A program made the position numbers and the translations under genes. DNA of 36,620 nucleotides from Streptomyces longispororuber (GTDB lineage Bacteria > Actinomycetota > Actinomycetes > Streptomycetales > Streptomycetaceae). The DNA lies in assembly GCF_014656095.1 (NCBI RefSeq), contig NZ_BNBT01000079.1, positions 1-36,620 on the forward strand. Reading direction: 5' to 3'. Under the pieces are notes generated by a model that made no database searches, had not been told where the DNA came from, and was given only the letters and a program-made list of their open reading frames with translations. Below are positions 1-9,158 of this stretch, piece by piece (the first letter of the stretch is position 1; every line of letters begins with the position of its first letter).

Positions 1-1127
1 GGCCGGCGGCCGACCCCGAGGCGGCGCGCAAGCGGGCGGAGCGCCGCGCCGAGCGGGTCACGGCGGGCGCGACGGAGCTGGAGCGGCGCCTGTCCGACCT
101 GCTGCGCGGCGGCACGGCGACGGCCGAGCAGGCGGGGTACGGCCTGTGGGAGGAGACGGCCGCGCGCATGGTCGACGCCCAGGCGCCGGGACTGGCGTCC
201 CGGGTCCGCGAGTTGGGCGCCATACCCTCCTCCGGGCCAGGCTGGCCCGCCCGGCTCCTGGAGGAGTGCGCGCTGCTGCACCTGCTCACCTCGGGCTGGC
301 TGCACCGCGACCGGCTCCCGGACGCGCTGGCGGCCACGGTCCGCTCCCGCGTCGGCCTGCCCGCACCGGCCCAGGGCGCGCCGGTCAGGGACCGGTGGCA
401 GGTCCTCGCCCAGTACGACACGGCGGACAGCAAGCTCACCACGCGCCGCATCTGGCTGTACGGCGAGGAGTCCGGGCGCACGGCCCTGCTCCTGTCGTAC
501 GGGGCGGCCGGCCGCGCCCCCGCGCTCTCGCTGCCGGTGGGCCTGGCCCTGGACGCCGAGCTCGTCCCGTACGCCGCGGACCCCGCGGCGTGCGGCCTCC
601 GCGCCGACCTGGGCGAGCAGTTCGCCGCCCCGGCGCCCACGACGGGCCATCCGCCCGGCGTGGGACCGGCCCAGGCCACGGCCCGGTACGGGGAAGCGCT
701 GCGCGCCGACCCGTGGCTGGACGCCTGGCCAGTGACGCTCGAAGGGGTCGTACCGGTACCGGTGCGTGAGGACGGGGTGGGGCCGGGGGCCGACGCCGAC
801 AGCGGCAGCGGTAGCGGCAGCGGCAGCAACACCGGCACAGGCAACAGCGGCACAGGCACCGGCAGCAGCACTGGCACCGGCACCGGCAGAAGCACCAGCA
901 CCACCACCCCCGCCCCCACCGGCCCCCTCACCCGCTGGCAACTGGCCGAAGCGGACGGCGACCTGGCCCTGCCCATATCCCCGGCCGCCGCGTCCCGTTC
1001 CGGCCTGTGGCGCCTGGTCGCGCTGTCCGGGGGCGCCCCGCTCACCGTCTTCGGCGAGTGCGGCCACCAGGGCTTCACGCCCTTGGCCGCCTGGACGGAC
1101 GACGCGTCGGAAACCGTGCGGCTGTGA
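1..1127 (+). CDS. SWIM-type zinc-finger family protein, C-terminal part (5' end off window)
   Basis: The reading frame is open from the first in-frame codon at base 3 to TGA at 1125-1127, so the gene begins upstream of the window. The visible start is an Arg/Glu-rich helix (residues like ERRAERVTAGATELERRLSD), followed by a region with LLEECALLHLL and a beta-rich part with DRWQVLAQYDTADSKLTTRRIWLYG. This matches my memory of the C-terminal part of Streptomyces SWIM zinc-finger proteins; the zinc finger itself would lie upstream and is not seen. A Ser/Gly/Thr low-complexity linker (about 797-905) interrupts the C-terminal part. The next gene starts 17 bases downstream behind a GAGGAGAGAGGG ribosome-binding region, which suggests one operon. 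Function unknown; the family name is from recognition of the fold and neighbour, not from the finger motif. Confidence 0.7.
   Translation, partial: PAADPEAARKRAERRAERVTAGATELERRLSDLLRGGTATAEQAGYGLWEETAARMVDAQAPGLASRVRELGAIPSSGPGWPARLLEECALLHLLTSGWLHRDRLPDALAATVRSRVGLPAPAQGAPVRDRWQVLAQYDTADSKLTTRRIWLYGEESGRTALLLSYGAAGRAPALSLPVGLALDAELVPYAADPAACGLRADLGEQFAAPAPTTGHPPGVGPAQATARYGEALRADPWLDAWPVTLEGVVPVPVREDGVGPGADADSGSGSGSGSNTGTGNSGTGTGSSTGTGTGRSTSTTTPAPTGPLTRWQLAEADGDLALPISPAAASRSGLWRLVALSGGAPLTVFGECGHQGFTPLAAWTDDASETVRL
797..905 (+). repeat. Ser-Gly/Thr-Gly low-complexity coding repeat
   Basis: Imperfect GGCAGC/GGCACC-type hexamers encode a run of Ser-Gly, Thr-Gly and Asn-Gly dipeptides inside the SWIM-family protein. 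It looks like a slippage-prone flexible linker of variable length rather than a folded part. Confidence 0.8.
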
Positions 1128-1144
1128 GGAGAGAGGGACCGCAG

Positions 1145-2866
1145 ATGACGACCACACCCACCGTCGGCCACACCCACGCGGCAGCGTCCGACGCCCGGAC
1201 GACCGCGGCTTCGCAAGCAGCCGAGCCGCCCTCGTCCGACCGGCAAGGCACGCCCTCCCCGCACGCGCGGGCCGCCGTCCCCCTCACCCACGCCCCCTGG
1301 GAGGAGCTGGTCACGGCGGCGCTCCTGGGGACGGACCGGCGCAGGCCGCCCCTCTCCGTGCCCGGGAAGGATGCCCCGGCCGCCCTCCTGGACGCGGCCG
1401 CCGTCCAGACGGTGCACCGGCGTGCGGGTCTGCGCCCGGCGCCCGCCGCCGCGCGCCCCGAACCCGCGCCCACCGATCCGCGGCCCGTCGTGCCCCGCGC
1501 GGCCCGGCGCCGTCTCGCCACCCTGCTCGCCGACCACCCCACGACGGTGGGCGGGCGGCGCGGCACCGCGCCCGACCTCATGGAGCTGCTGCCCCAGTGG
1601 CTGGCCCTGGCGAACGACCGAGGGTTCGCGGCCCCGCCGGAGCTGCTTCCCGCGCTGCTCACCGCGGCCCGCGGCCGTACCGACCTGCGCCCCCAGGTCC
1701 TGGCCATCGCGGGCCCGCGGGCCCTGTGGCTGGCGCGGCTCAACCCGGACTGGAAGTTCGCGCTGCGTGCCGCCCCGACCGCCGCGTCGGCACCGGCTCA
1801 GCGGGACGGTGAGGAGACCGAACGCCGCTGGCAGGAGGGCCTGTTCGCGGAGCGCGTCGCCCTGCTCGCCTCGCTGCGGGCACAGGACCCGGACGCCGCG
1901 CGCGCGTTGCTCGTGAGCACCTGGGCGACGGAGCGGGCCGAGGACCGGCTGATGTTCCTGGACTCGCTGCGCACCGGCCTCGGCCCGGCCGACGAGCCCT
2001 TCCTGGAGCAGGCTCTGACCGACCGGAGCCGCAACGTCCGCTCCACCGCCGCCGAACTGCTCTCCGCCCTGCCGGACTCGGCGCTCGCCGCCCGCATGGC
2101 CGCACGCGCCTCCAGTTGCGTGGCGCTCGACCGGACCGCGAGCACGCCGACGCTCACCGTGGAGGCGCCGCACGAGTGCGACGCGGGCATGGAGCGCGAC
2201 GGCGTCGTCGCCAAAGCCCCCGCCGGGCGCGGACAACGCTCCTGGTGGCTCGGCCAGTTGGTGGAGGCCGCACCCCTCGCCGTCTGGCCGGGCAGGCTCG
2301 GCGGCCGTACCCCCGCCGCCATCGTGGCGCTGCCCGTGGCGGACGACTGGCGCGGCGAGCTGCACGCCGCGTGGTGCCGGGCCGCCGTTCGCCAGCGGGA
2401 CGCGGACTGGTCACGGGCGCTGCTCGGCTCGCCGTCGGCGCCCGACGCGGCGGGCCCGGGCGCGGTGTCCCTCGCGGAGCGCGCCAAGCTCCTCGCCGCC
2501 CTGCCGCAGGACGAGCGGGCCGCCTGGGTGGCGGGCTTCATCGACGCGCACGGCCTGTCCGAGGCCTTCCAGCTCCTGGGCGTCTGCGCGGTGCCCTGGG
2601 CGCCCGAGCTCGGCCGCGCGGTGGTGGACGCGCTGAACATCGCGCGGGACGCGGGCAGCTACCCCTGGAGCTTCAGCGGCGTCATGGGCCTCGCCGAGCG
2701 CTGCCTCGACCCCGCCGAGGCAGTACGCCTGGACGCCCTCACCGCTCTGCCGGACGAGCCCGAGGACGCCTCACCCGGCGCCGGGGGCTACTGGGCGGAG
2801 GCCTTCCAGCGCCTGGCCACCACCCTGCGCCTGCGCGCGGCGATGCGGGAGGAGCTCACGCCGTGA
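1145..2866 (+). CDS. DUF5691-like protein (HEAT-like helical protein)
   Basis: A 573-residue cytoplasmic protein without signal peptide or membrane segment. The ATG at 1145 is chosen because a strong GGAGAGAGGG-type ribosome-binding region lies just upstream; an open frame further upstream overlaps the previous gene. The N-terminal 45 residues are low complexity, then come the motifs WEELVTAALLGTDRR and LLDAAAVQTVHRRAGLRP that I associate with DUF5691. Residues about 230-330 look like paired HEAT-type helices (DPDAARALLVSTW, RSRNVRSTAAELLSALP). It follows the SWIM-family gene by 17 bases. In actinobacteria these two families often sit with MoxR-type AAA ATPases and VWA-domain proteins; those would be upstream of the window. 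Molecular function unknown. Confidence 0.75.
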   Translation: MTTTPTVGHTHAAASDARTTAASQAAEPPSSDRQGTPSPHARAAVPLTHAPWEELVTAALLGTDRRRPPLSVPGKDAPAALLDAAAVQTVHRRAGLRPAPAAARPEPAPTDPRPVVPRAARRRLATLLADHPTTVGGRRGTAPDLMELLPQWLALANDRGFAAPPELLPALLTAARGRTDLRPQVLAIAGPRALWLARLNPDWKFALRAAPTAASAPAQRDGEETERRWQEGLFAERVALLASLRAQDPDAARALLVSTWATERAEDRLMFLDSLRTGLGPADEPFLEQALTDRSRNVRSTAAELLSALPDSALAARMAARASSCVALDRTASTPTLTVEAPHECDAGMERDGVVAKAPAGRGQRSWWLGQLVEAAPLAVWPGRLGGRTPAAIVALPVADDWRGELHAAWCRAAVRQRDADWSRALLGSPSAPDAAGPGAVSLAERAKLLAALPQDERAAWVAGFIDAHGLSEAFQLLGVCAVPWAPELGRAVVDALNIARDAGSYPWSFSGVMGLAERCLDPAEAVRLDALTALPDEPEDASPGAGGYWAEAFQRLATTLRLRAAMREELTP

Positions 2867-2925
2867 CCACACCTCCACGGGGACACCGGCCGCGCGCGCC
2901 ACGACCGGCTCTCTCCGGCGCGGCA

Positions 2926-2949
2926 GGCCGCACCCGGGGCGGCGCGGCC
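2926..2949. terminator. Weak hairpin between convergent genes
   Basis: GGCCGC (2926-2931) pairs with GCGGCC (2944-2949) in the 101-bp gap between the DUF5691-like gene and icmB, which converge here. The stem is only 6 bp and has no T-run, so termination is a guess from position. Confidence 0.25.
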
Positions 2950-2967
2950 CGCTCGGCTCGTAGAGGC

Positions 2968-3384
<417 letters not shown>

Positions 3385-3769
3385 CACTGCCTCCATGTAC
3401 AGACATCCATGTACGGAAATCCAGCTCTCCCCGCACGGATACCCCGCGCCGCACCGGCCGGGTAGGTGAACGAACGTTATCTCCACCATCCCGCAGCCCG
3501 CAGTTTCGTGGTGGAGAGGGAGGGGGAAATCACACGGTGGGACACGTTCGCTGCGCGCCGCCCCCTTGTCACGGGGTGTAATCGGGGGCCGCGCGAGGGG
3601 AGCCGCCGCGAGGTCGCCGGGCACCGCGCCGTCAGCCGCACGGCGCACGGGGTGACGGCACGTCGCCCGCGGTGCGACGCATCGTGGTTCGTCATGCCTC
3701 GGCCACGGCTTCCCCTGAGGGCACACGGGGGACAGAGGTGTCTGCCCGCGTGCCGACCGGGAGGTCGAC
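3385..3769. promoter_or_regulatory. Divergent intergenic region between icmB and the lipase gene
   Basis: This 385-bp region must hold the promoters of both flanking genes. A perfect 8-bp inverted repeat, CTCCACCA (3481-3488) and TGGTGGAG (3509-3516), is spaced by 20 bases. A direct repeat TCCATGTAC occurs at about 3392 and 3409 in the icmB 5' leader. No convincing -10/-35 pair was found for either gene. GGGAGG lies 5 bases before the lipase start. Confidence 0.45.
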
Positions 3770-4624
3770 ATGACGGTCACTAAGGTCCAGGTCGTGCGCC
3801 TCTGCGGCGCGCTGCTCCCCGCCAGGCTGGCGGGGATCTCCGTCGCGCTGCTCAAGGCGACGGCCCTGGAGCTGGCGATCCTCGCCGGCCACCTCCTGCT
3901 GTACCCCTCGGGCATCGTCCAGGAGCGCCGCCCGGCCCCCCGGCTCGCGCCGCCCGACGCCCCCCGGCTGCCGGCGAGGGACAAGCCGCCGGTGCTGCTC
4001 CTGCACGGCTTCATCGACAACCGCTCCGTCTTCGTCCTGCTGCGCCGCAGCCTCGCCCAGCACGGCAGGCAGCATGTGGAGTCCCTCAACTACTCGCCGC
4101 TGACCTGCGACATCCGCCTGGCCGCCGAGCTGCTCGGCCGCCACGTGGAGGAGATATGCGAGCGCACGGGACAGCAGCGCGTGGACATCGTCGGCCACAG
4201 CCTCGGCGGCCTGATCGCCCGCTACTACGCGCAGCGGCTCGGCGGCGACGCCCGCGTCCGCACGCTGGTCACCCTCGGCACCCCGCACGGCGGCACCCGC
4301 GTCGTGCCGCTCGCCGACGCCCACCCGATCGTCCGCCAGATGCGGCCCGGCTCGGACGTCGTCGCGGAGCTGCGGGAGCCCGCGCCGGGCTGCCGTACGC
4401 AGTTCGTGAGCTTCTGGAGCGAGCTCGACCAGATCATGGACCCGGTCGAGACCGCCTGCGTCGACCACCCGGACCTGAGCGCGCAGAACGTACGCGTCTC
4501 CGGCATCGGGCACCTCGCGCTGCCGGTGCACCCCGCGGTGGCGTCGGCGATCCGGCAGGCGCTCGACCTCGCGGACCCGGCGGCCGACACCCCGGCGTCG
4601 GCGGACGGCCTGACGGTCGCCTGA
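3770..4624 (+). CDS. Membrane-anchored alpha/beta-hydrolase lipase/esterase
   Basis: A 284-residue protein. Residues about 22-46 form one hydrophobic helix (signal anchor), leaving the catalytic domain probably outside the membrane. The fold begins with PPVLLLHGF (oxyanion-hole strand). The nucleophile elbow is GHSLGG (142-147, Ser144). LGTPHGG follows at 169-175, typical of triacylglycerol lipases of the LipA/PGAP1-like group. Asp220 in SELDQIMDP and His248 in GIGHLALP complete a plausible catalytic triad. ATG at 3770 is preceded by GGGAGG with ideal spacing. It stands as a single gene; the next gene has its own promoter. Substrate unknown; a lipid or fatty-acid ester is the best guess from the family. 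Confidence 0.9.
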   Translation: MTVTKVQVVRLCGALLPARLAGISVALLKATALELAILAGHLLLYPSGIVQERRPAPRLAPPDAPRLPARDKPPVLLLHGFIDNRSVFVLLRRSLAQHGRQHVESLNYSPLTCDIRLAAELLGRHVEEICERTGQQRVDIVGHSLGGLIARYYAQRLGGDARVRTLVTLGTPHGGTRVVPLADAHPIVRQMRPGSDVVAELREPAPGCRTQFVSFWSELDQIMDPVETACVDHPDLSAQNVRVSGIGHLALPVHPAVASAIRQALDLADPAADTPASADGLTVA

Positions 4625-4724
4625 CCCGACCGACCCGGCGCGTACCGACCGGGCGCACAACGGCCGCGCGCCCCTCACAACCTCGAACACTTGTCGAACG
4701 CAAAGCCAAGGCTGTGCCCACAGT

Positions 4725-4738
4725 CCGCCGAAAGGCGG
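4725..4738 (+). terminator. Short hairpin with GAAA tetraloop after the lipase gene
   Basis: CCGCC-GAAA-GGCGG forms a 5-bp stem with a stable GNRA loop, about 100 bases after the lipase stop and 40 bases before the peptidase promoter. It could end lipase transcription, but the stem is short and there is no U-tract. Confidence 0.3.
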
Positions 4739-4778
4739 CCGAATGCCCGTTTCCTGCGAGCGTGGAACCTGCCGAAGA

Positions 4779-4808
4779 TTGTCGCGCGCGCATACCGCCG
4801 GGTACAGT
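4779..4808 (+). promoter_or_regulatory. Candidate housekeeping promoter of the M23 peptidase gene
   Basis: TTGTCG (4779-4784) and TACAGT (4803-4808) are separated by 18 bases and resemble a vegetative-sigma promoter. A transcript start near 4815 would give a leader of about 44 bases before the GTG at 4859. Confidence 0.45.
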
Positions 4809-4858
4809 CGCGGCACTGCGCTGCCAGCCCCCATGCTGTCGAGGCGAAAGAGAAGTTG

Positions 4859-6529
4859 GTGAACGACCGTCACCCGTCGGGGACCCCCACCCCGGCTCCG
4901 GCACCCGACGCCGACTACGCCCCTTACGGCTCCTACGACCAGAGCGCACAGCACATCGGCTACGGCTACGACGGCTACGCCACCGGCACCTTCACCGCCA
5001 CCGGGTTCAACGCCCCGGGCGCGTACGACGGCACGGGCGTCTTCGACACTTCCGGCTCGGGCTTCGCGGTCGGCGGCTTCCCCTCCGACCCGCTCTTCGG
5101 CGAACTGCCGGGACAGGCCTACGACACGGGCCAGTGGGCCACCACGGGCCGGCACCCCCTCGGCCACGACGCGTTCGCCGCGCAGCAGCCGTCCGCGCCC
5201 GGATCCTCCTCCGCCCCCTCGTCACCCTCGTCCTCGTACGACACGGGCGACCTCGACACCACCGGCCTGTGGGGCTCCGCCGGTTACCGGCCGCTCGCGG
5301 ACATCCCCGCGCAGCCGGGCCCCGACACCACCGCCACCTGGGACGCCGCCCCGTGGACCGACGACCGGCAGACCGGCCAGTGGGCCACGCAGGTCTTCGA
5401 CACCGGCGCGTACGACGCCACCGCGTGGAACTCCGCCGACGGCCAGGAGACGTACGACACGACGCCCCGGGCGTACGACGACACGTACGGGACGGACGAC
5501 CGGGACGGGGCGGCACGGGCGAACGGCTCGGCCACCGAGACCGACGGCGCCTATGAGACCGATGGTGCCTATGAGACCGACGGCGCCTACGAGGCCGCGG
5601 GCGCCGGGGCGGACGCGTACCGGCAATCGGGCACCGACGAGGGTGAGTTCACCCCCGGCGACGGCACCGCGGACACGCCCTCCGACACGCCCGGCGACGA
5701 ACTCGGCGCCGTCGAACCGGGAGCGCACCTCGACGAGCACGCCCCCGTCGAGCGCCCCCGCGCCACCCGCGGCGCCGCGCGTACCCGCTCCCGTTCACGC
5801 CGTTCCCCCGCCAAGCGCTCCGCGCTGCTCACCGTCGCCGTGCCGTCGGCGTGCGTGATGGGCGTCGCGGGGGTGGCCGCGGCCTCGGTGGGCGGCCTCA
5901 GCGGGGGCGACGACGACAAGCGGGTGCAGGCGGCGGCCGCCCCGGACCCGGCGACCGTGCAGCCGTCCACCACGAACACCAAGCTCGACACCCAGCTCGC
6001 CAACCTCTCGGCCGACGCCGGTGACTTCGCCGACCGCGCGAGCCGGACGCAGGAACGTATTGACTTGAAGGCCGCCAAGGAGGCCGCGCACAAGAAGGCC
6101 ATCGCGGAGGCGGCCCGCAAGGAGCGACTGCGCCCGAAGTTCGCGCTGCCGGTCTCCCAGCACGGCCTCAGCGCGCACTACGGCCAGGCCGGCATCAACT
6201 GGATGTCGGCGCACTCCGGCATCGACTTCCCGGTGTCGTACGGCACGCCCGTGATGGCCGCGACCGACGGCGTCGTCTCCACGAAGTGGAACAGCGCCTA
6301 CGGGAACATGGCGATAGTGACCGCCAAGGACGGCACGGAGACCTGGTACTGCCACCTCTCCACGCACAAGATCTCGCACGGCCCCGTGAAGGCGGGCGAC
6401 GTCATCGCCTACTCGGGGAACTCCGGCAACTCCACCGGGCCGCATCTGCACTTCGAGGTCCGCCCCGGCGGCGGCTCGGCCATCGACCCGCTGCCCTGGC
6501 TGCGCAGTCACGGCCTGGACCCGACGTAA
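4859..6529 (+). CDS. Membrane-anchored M23-family peptidoglycan endopeptidase with long disordered N-terminus
   Basis: A 556-residue protein with three parts. Residues 1 to about 310 are low complexity, rich in Tyr, Asp, Gly, Thr and Ala, with repeated patterns such as FDTG, DTTG and WAT, plus three copies of ETDGAY (DNA about 5536-5590). A basic stretch (RTRSRSRRSPAKRS) precedes one membrane helix at about 320-345, so the long N-terminus should be cytoplasmic. A charged coiled coil (about 375-422) leads to a C-terminal M23/LytM domain with zinc-ligand motif HSGIDF and the HLHFE motif. The domain would cleave peptide cross-links in the wall. The GTG at 4859 is preferred because GAAAGAGAAG lies upstream; the open frame extends further 5' without a ribosome-binding site. 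Confidence 0.9.
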   Translation: MNDRHPSGTPTPAPAPDADYAPYGSYDQSAQHIGYGYDGYATGTFTATGFNAPGAYDGTGVFDTSGSGFAVGGFPSDPLFGELPGQAYDTGQWATTGRHPLGHDAFAAQQPSAPGSSSAPSSPSSSYDTGDLDTTGLWGSAGYRPLADIPAQPGPDTTATWDAAPWTDDRQTGQWATQVFDTGAYDATAWNSADGQETYDTTPRAYDDTYGTDDRDGAARANGSATETDGAYETDGAYETDGAYEAAGAGADAYRQSGTDEGEFTPGDGTADTPSDTPGDELGAVEPGAHLDEHAPVERPRATRGAARTRSRSRRSPAKRSALLTVAVPSACVMGVAGVAAASVGGLSGGDDDKRVQAAAAPDPATVQPSTTNTKLDTQLANLSADAGDFADRASRTQERIDLKAAKEAAHKKAIAEAARKERLRPKFALPVSQHGLSAHYGQAGINWMSAHSGIDFPVSYGTPVMAATDGVVSTKWNSAYGNMAIVTAKDGTETWYCHLSTHKISHGPVKAGDVIAYSGNSGNSTGPHLHFEVRPGGGSAIDPLPWLRSHGLDPT

Positions 6530-6665
6530 CCCGCGCGGCATCTCGCATCCCCGCCCCGCCCGCCCCGGCATGGGGGCATCTCCGCGGCGCCTGGCGTAGC
6601 TGAAAGCTTTCGGCAGCACTCCCAGCGGCCTGGCCGTGGCTGACCTCGGCCGCAGGCTTCCTCGT

Positions 6666-6699
6666 GCCTCGTGGAGGGGACCGCGCCCCTCCACGAGGC
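6666..6699. terminator. Strong bidirectional terminator between M23 peptidase and pcrA
   Basis: A perfect 14-bp stem, GCCTCGTGGAGGGG (6666-6679) with CCCCTCCACGAGGC (6686-6699), closes a 6-base loop. It lies between two convergent genes, five bases past the pcrA stop, and can serve both. Confidence 0.85.
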
Positions 6700-6704
6700 G
6701 GGGC

Positions 6705-9158
6705 CTAGAGCTTCTCCACCGGCGCGTACCGCAGCAGCAGCCGCTTCGGCTTGTCCCCGCCGAAGTCCACCGTCGCCTCGGCGTTCGCACCCGAGCCCTT
6801 CACGCCGACCACTGTGCCGAGGCCGAACTGGTCGTGCGTGACACGGTCGCCCACCGCGAGCGCGACCACCGGCTTCTCGGACGCCCGGCGCGTGGCGAAG
6901 CCCTGCGCGCCCCCGGTGCGCGAACGCGACGACGACAGCGACGACGCCACTCCCCCGGCGGGGCCCGACGACGCGGGCGCCCCCATGGAGCCCGTCCGCT
7001 TCCACTCGACGTGCGCCTCCGGGATCTCCTCCAGGAAGCGCGACGGTGGGTTGTACGAGGGCTGGCCCCAGGCGCTGCGCATGGAGGACCGCGTCAGGTA
7101 GAGCCGCTCCCGCGCGCGCGTGATGCCGACGTACGCCAGGCGCCGCTCCTCCTCCAGCTCCTTGGTCTGGCCGAGGGCGCGCATGTGCGGGAACACGCCG
7201 TCCTCCATGCCCGTCAGGAAGACGACCGGGAACTCCAGGCCCTTGGCGGTGTGCAGCGTCATGAGCGTGATGACGCCCGAGCCGTCGTCCTCCTCGTCGG
7301 GGATCTGGTCGGAGTCGGCGACGAGCGCGACCTGCTCCAGGAAGTCGGAGAGCGTCCCGGTCTCGCCGTCCTGGCGCTCCTGCTCGAACTCCAGGGCCAC
7401 CGCCGCGAGTTCCTGGAGGTTCTCGATGCGGGTCTCGTCCTGCGGGTCCGTGGAGGACTGGAGCTCGGCTAGATAGCCCGTGCGCTCCAGCACGGCCTCC
7501 AGGACGACGGCCGGGCCCGCGCCCGACTCGACGACCGTGCGCAGCTCCTCCATGAGCGCGTTGAAGCGCTTGACGGCGTTCACCGAGCGGGCCGCCATGC
7601 CGTACGCCTCGTCGACGCGGCGCAGCGCCTGCGGGAAGGAGATCTTCTCGCGCTGCGCGAGCGCGTCGATCATGGCTTCCGCGCGGTCGCCGATGCCGCG
7701 CTTCGGCACGTTCAGGATGCGGCGCATCGGTACGCCGTCCTCCGGGTTGGCGAGGACCCGCAGGTAGGCGAGGACGTCGCGGACTTCCTTGCGCTCGTAG
7801 AAGCGGACGCCGCCGACGACCTTGTACGGCAGGCCGACGCGGATGAAGATCTCTTCGAAGACACGGGACTGCGCGTTCGTCCGGTAGAAGATCGCGACGT
7901 CGCCGGCCTTGGCCTCGCCCGCGTCCGTGAGCCGGTCGATCTCGTCGGCGACGAACTGCGCCTCGTCGTGCTCGGTGTCGGCGACGTACCCGGTGATACG
8001 GGAACCGGCGCCCGCGTTCGTCCACAGGTTCTTGGGACGGCGGCTCTCGTTGCGCTCGATGACCGCGTTGGCGGCGCTCAGGATCGTCTGGGTGGAGCGG
8101 TAGTTCTGCTCCAGGAGGATCGTGGTCGCGTCCGGGTAGTCCTCCTCGAACTGGAGGATGTTGCGGATCGTGGCGCCGCGGAAGGCGTAGATCGACTGGT
8201 CGGCGTCACCGACGACGCACAGCTCGGCGGGGTCGTCGCCCTCGCCCCCGGCGGGGCCGACGAGCTCGCGCACCAGGGCGTACTGGGCGTGGTTCGTGTC
8301 CTGGTACTCGTCGACCATGACGTGCCGGAAGCGGCGGCGGTAGTGCTCGGCGACGTCCGGGAAGGCCCGCAGGAGGTGGACCGTCGTCATGATCAGGTCG
8401 TCGAAGTCGAGGGCGTTGGCCTCGCGCAGCCGCGACTGGTACATCGCGTACGCCTGGGCGAGGGTCTTCTCGAACCCGTCGGCGGCCTGGGCGGCGAAGT
8501 CCTCCTCATCGATCAGCTCGTTCTTCAGGTTGGAGATCTTGGCGCTGAAGGACTTGGGCGGGAACTTCTTCGGGTCCAGGTCCAGGTCGCGGCAGACCAG
8601 GGCCATCAGCCGCTTGGAGTCCGCGGCGTCGTAGATCGAGAAGGAGGACGTGAAGCCCAGCTTCTTGTACTCCCGGCGCAGGATGCGCACGCAGGCGCTG
8701 TGGAACGTCGACACCCACATCGCGCCCGCGCGCGGGCCGACGAGCTGCTCGACGCGCTCCCTCATCTCGCCCGCGGCCTTGTTGGTGAAGGTGATCGCGA
8801 GGATCTGGCCCGGGTGCACCCCGCGCTCGGCCAGCAGGTACGCGATGCGGTGGGTCAGTACGCGCGTCTTGCCGGAGCCGGCTCCCGCGACGATGAGCAG
8901 CGGGGAACCCGCGTGCACGACGGCCGCGCGCTGGTTCTCGTTCAGCCCGTCGAGCAGCGCCGCCGGGTCGATCGCCGGGCGCGGGGCGCCGTCCCGGTAG
9001 TACGCGTCCTGGGGCACGGGCGCGTCGAACTTCCCGCCGAACAGGTCCTCCGGAATCGGCTCCGGAGCGCTGTCCTCGGGCGGCGGCGGGGGCTCCTCCT
9101 GCCCGCCCTGCGAGGGCGTGAGGTCCGCCAGGAAGCTGTCGTCAAAGAGGCTGCTCAT
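6705..9158 (-). CDS. pcrA: ATP-dependent DNA helicase UvrD/PcrA
   Basis: An 817-residue superfamily-1A 3'-5' DNA helicase used in repair, replication-fork rescue and clearing proteins from DNA. The Q-motif-like NENQRAAV (73-80) precedes Walker A AGAGSGKT (91-98, Lys97). Motif Ia is AITFTNKAAGEMRERV (121-136), motif II is DEYQDTNH (283-290), and motif III follows as DADQSIYAFRGA. Motif V-VI residues are TLHTAKGLEFPVV and YVGITRARERLYL. The C-terminal 50 residues (VGDRVTHDQFGLGTVVGVKG) form the Tudor-like domain that binds RNA polymerase in PcrA proteins. The N-terminal 65 residues are acidic and proline-rich, a common actinobacterial extension. Full length for the family. Single gene, ending at a strong terminator. 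Confidence 0.97.
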   Translation of the reverse strand: MSSLFDDSFLADLTPSQGGQEEPPPPPEDSAPEPIPEDLFGGKFDAPVPQDAYYRDGAPRPAIDPAALLDGLNENQRAAVVHAGSPLLIVAGAGSGKTRVLTHRIAYLLAERGVHPGQILAITFTNKAAGEMRERVEQLVGPRAGAMWVSTFHSACVRILRREYKKLGFTSSFSIYDAADSKRLMALVCRDLDLDPKKFPPKSFSAKISNLKNELIDEEDFAAQAADGFEKTLAQAYAMYQSRLREANALDFDDLIMTTVHLLRAFPDVAEHYRRRFRHVMVDEYQDTNHAQYALVRELVGPAGGEGDDPAELCVVGDADQSIYAFRGATIRNILQFEEDYPDATTILLEQNYRSTQTILSAANAVIERNESRRPKNLWTNAGAGSRITGYVADTEHDEAQFVADEIDRLTDAGEAKAGDVAIFYRTNAQSRVFEEIFIRVGLPYKVVGGVRFYERKEVRDVLAYLRVLANPEDGVPMRRILNVPKRGIGDRAEAMIDALAQREKISFPQALRRVDEAYGMAARSVNAVKRFNALMEELRTVVESGAGPAVVLEAVLERTGYLAELQSSTDPQDETRIENLQELAAVALEFEQERQDGETGTLSDFLEQVALVADSDQIPDEEDDGSGVITLMTLHTAKGLEFPVVFLTGMEDGVFPHMRALGQTKELEEERRLAYVGITRARERLYLTRSSMRSAWGQPSYNPPSRFLEEIPEAHVEWKRTGSMGAPASSGPAGGVASSLSSSRSRTGGAQGFATRRASEKPVVALAVGDRVTHDQFGLGTVVGVKGSGANAEATVDFGGDKPKRLLLRYAPVEKL

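Noticed and set aside
3467..3490. PHO-box-like GTTCACC upstream of icmB
   Set aside because: Only one half-site is seen; PhoP sites need at least two direct repeats 11 bp apart.
4640..4858. Possible riboswitch before the M23 peptidase gene
   Set aside because: Only a short GAAA hairpin is present, upstream of the likely promoter; no riboswitch core was found.
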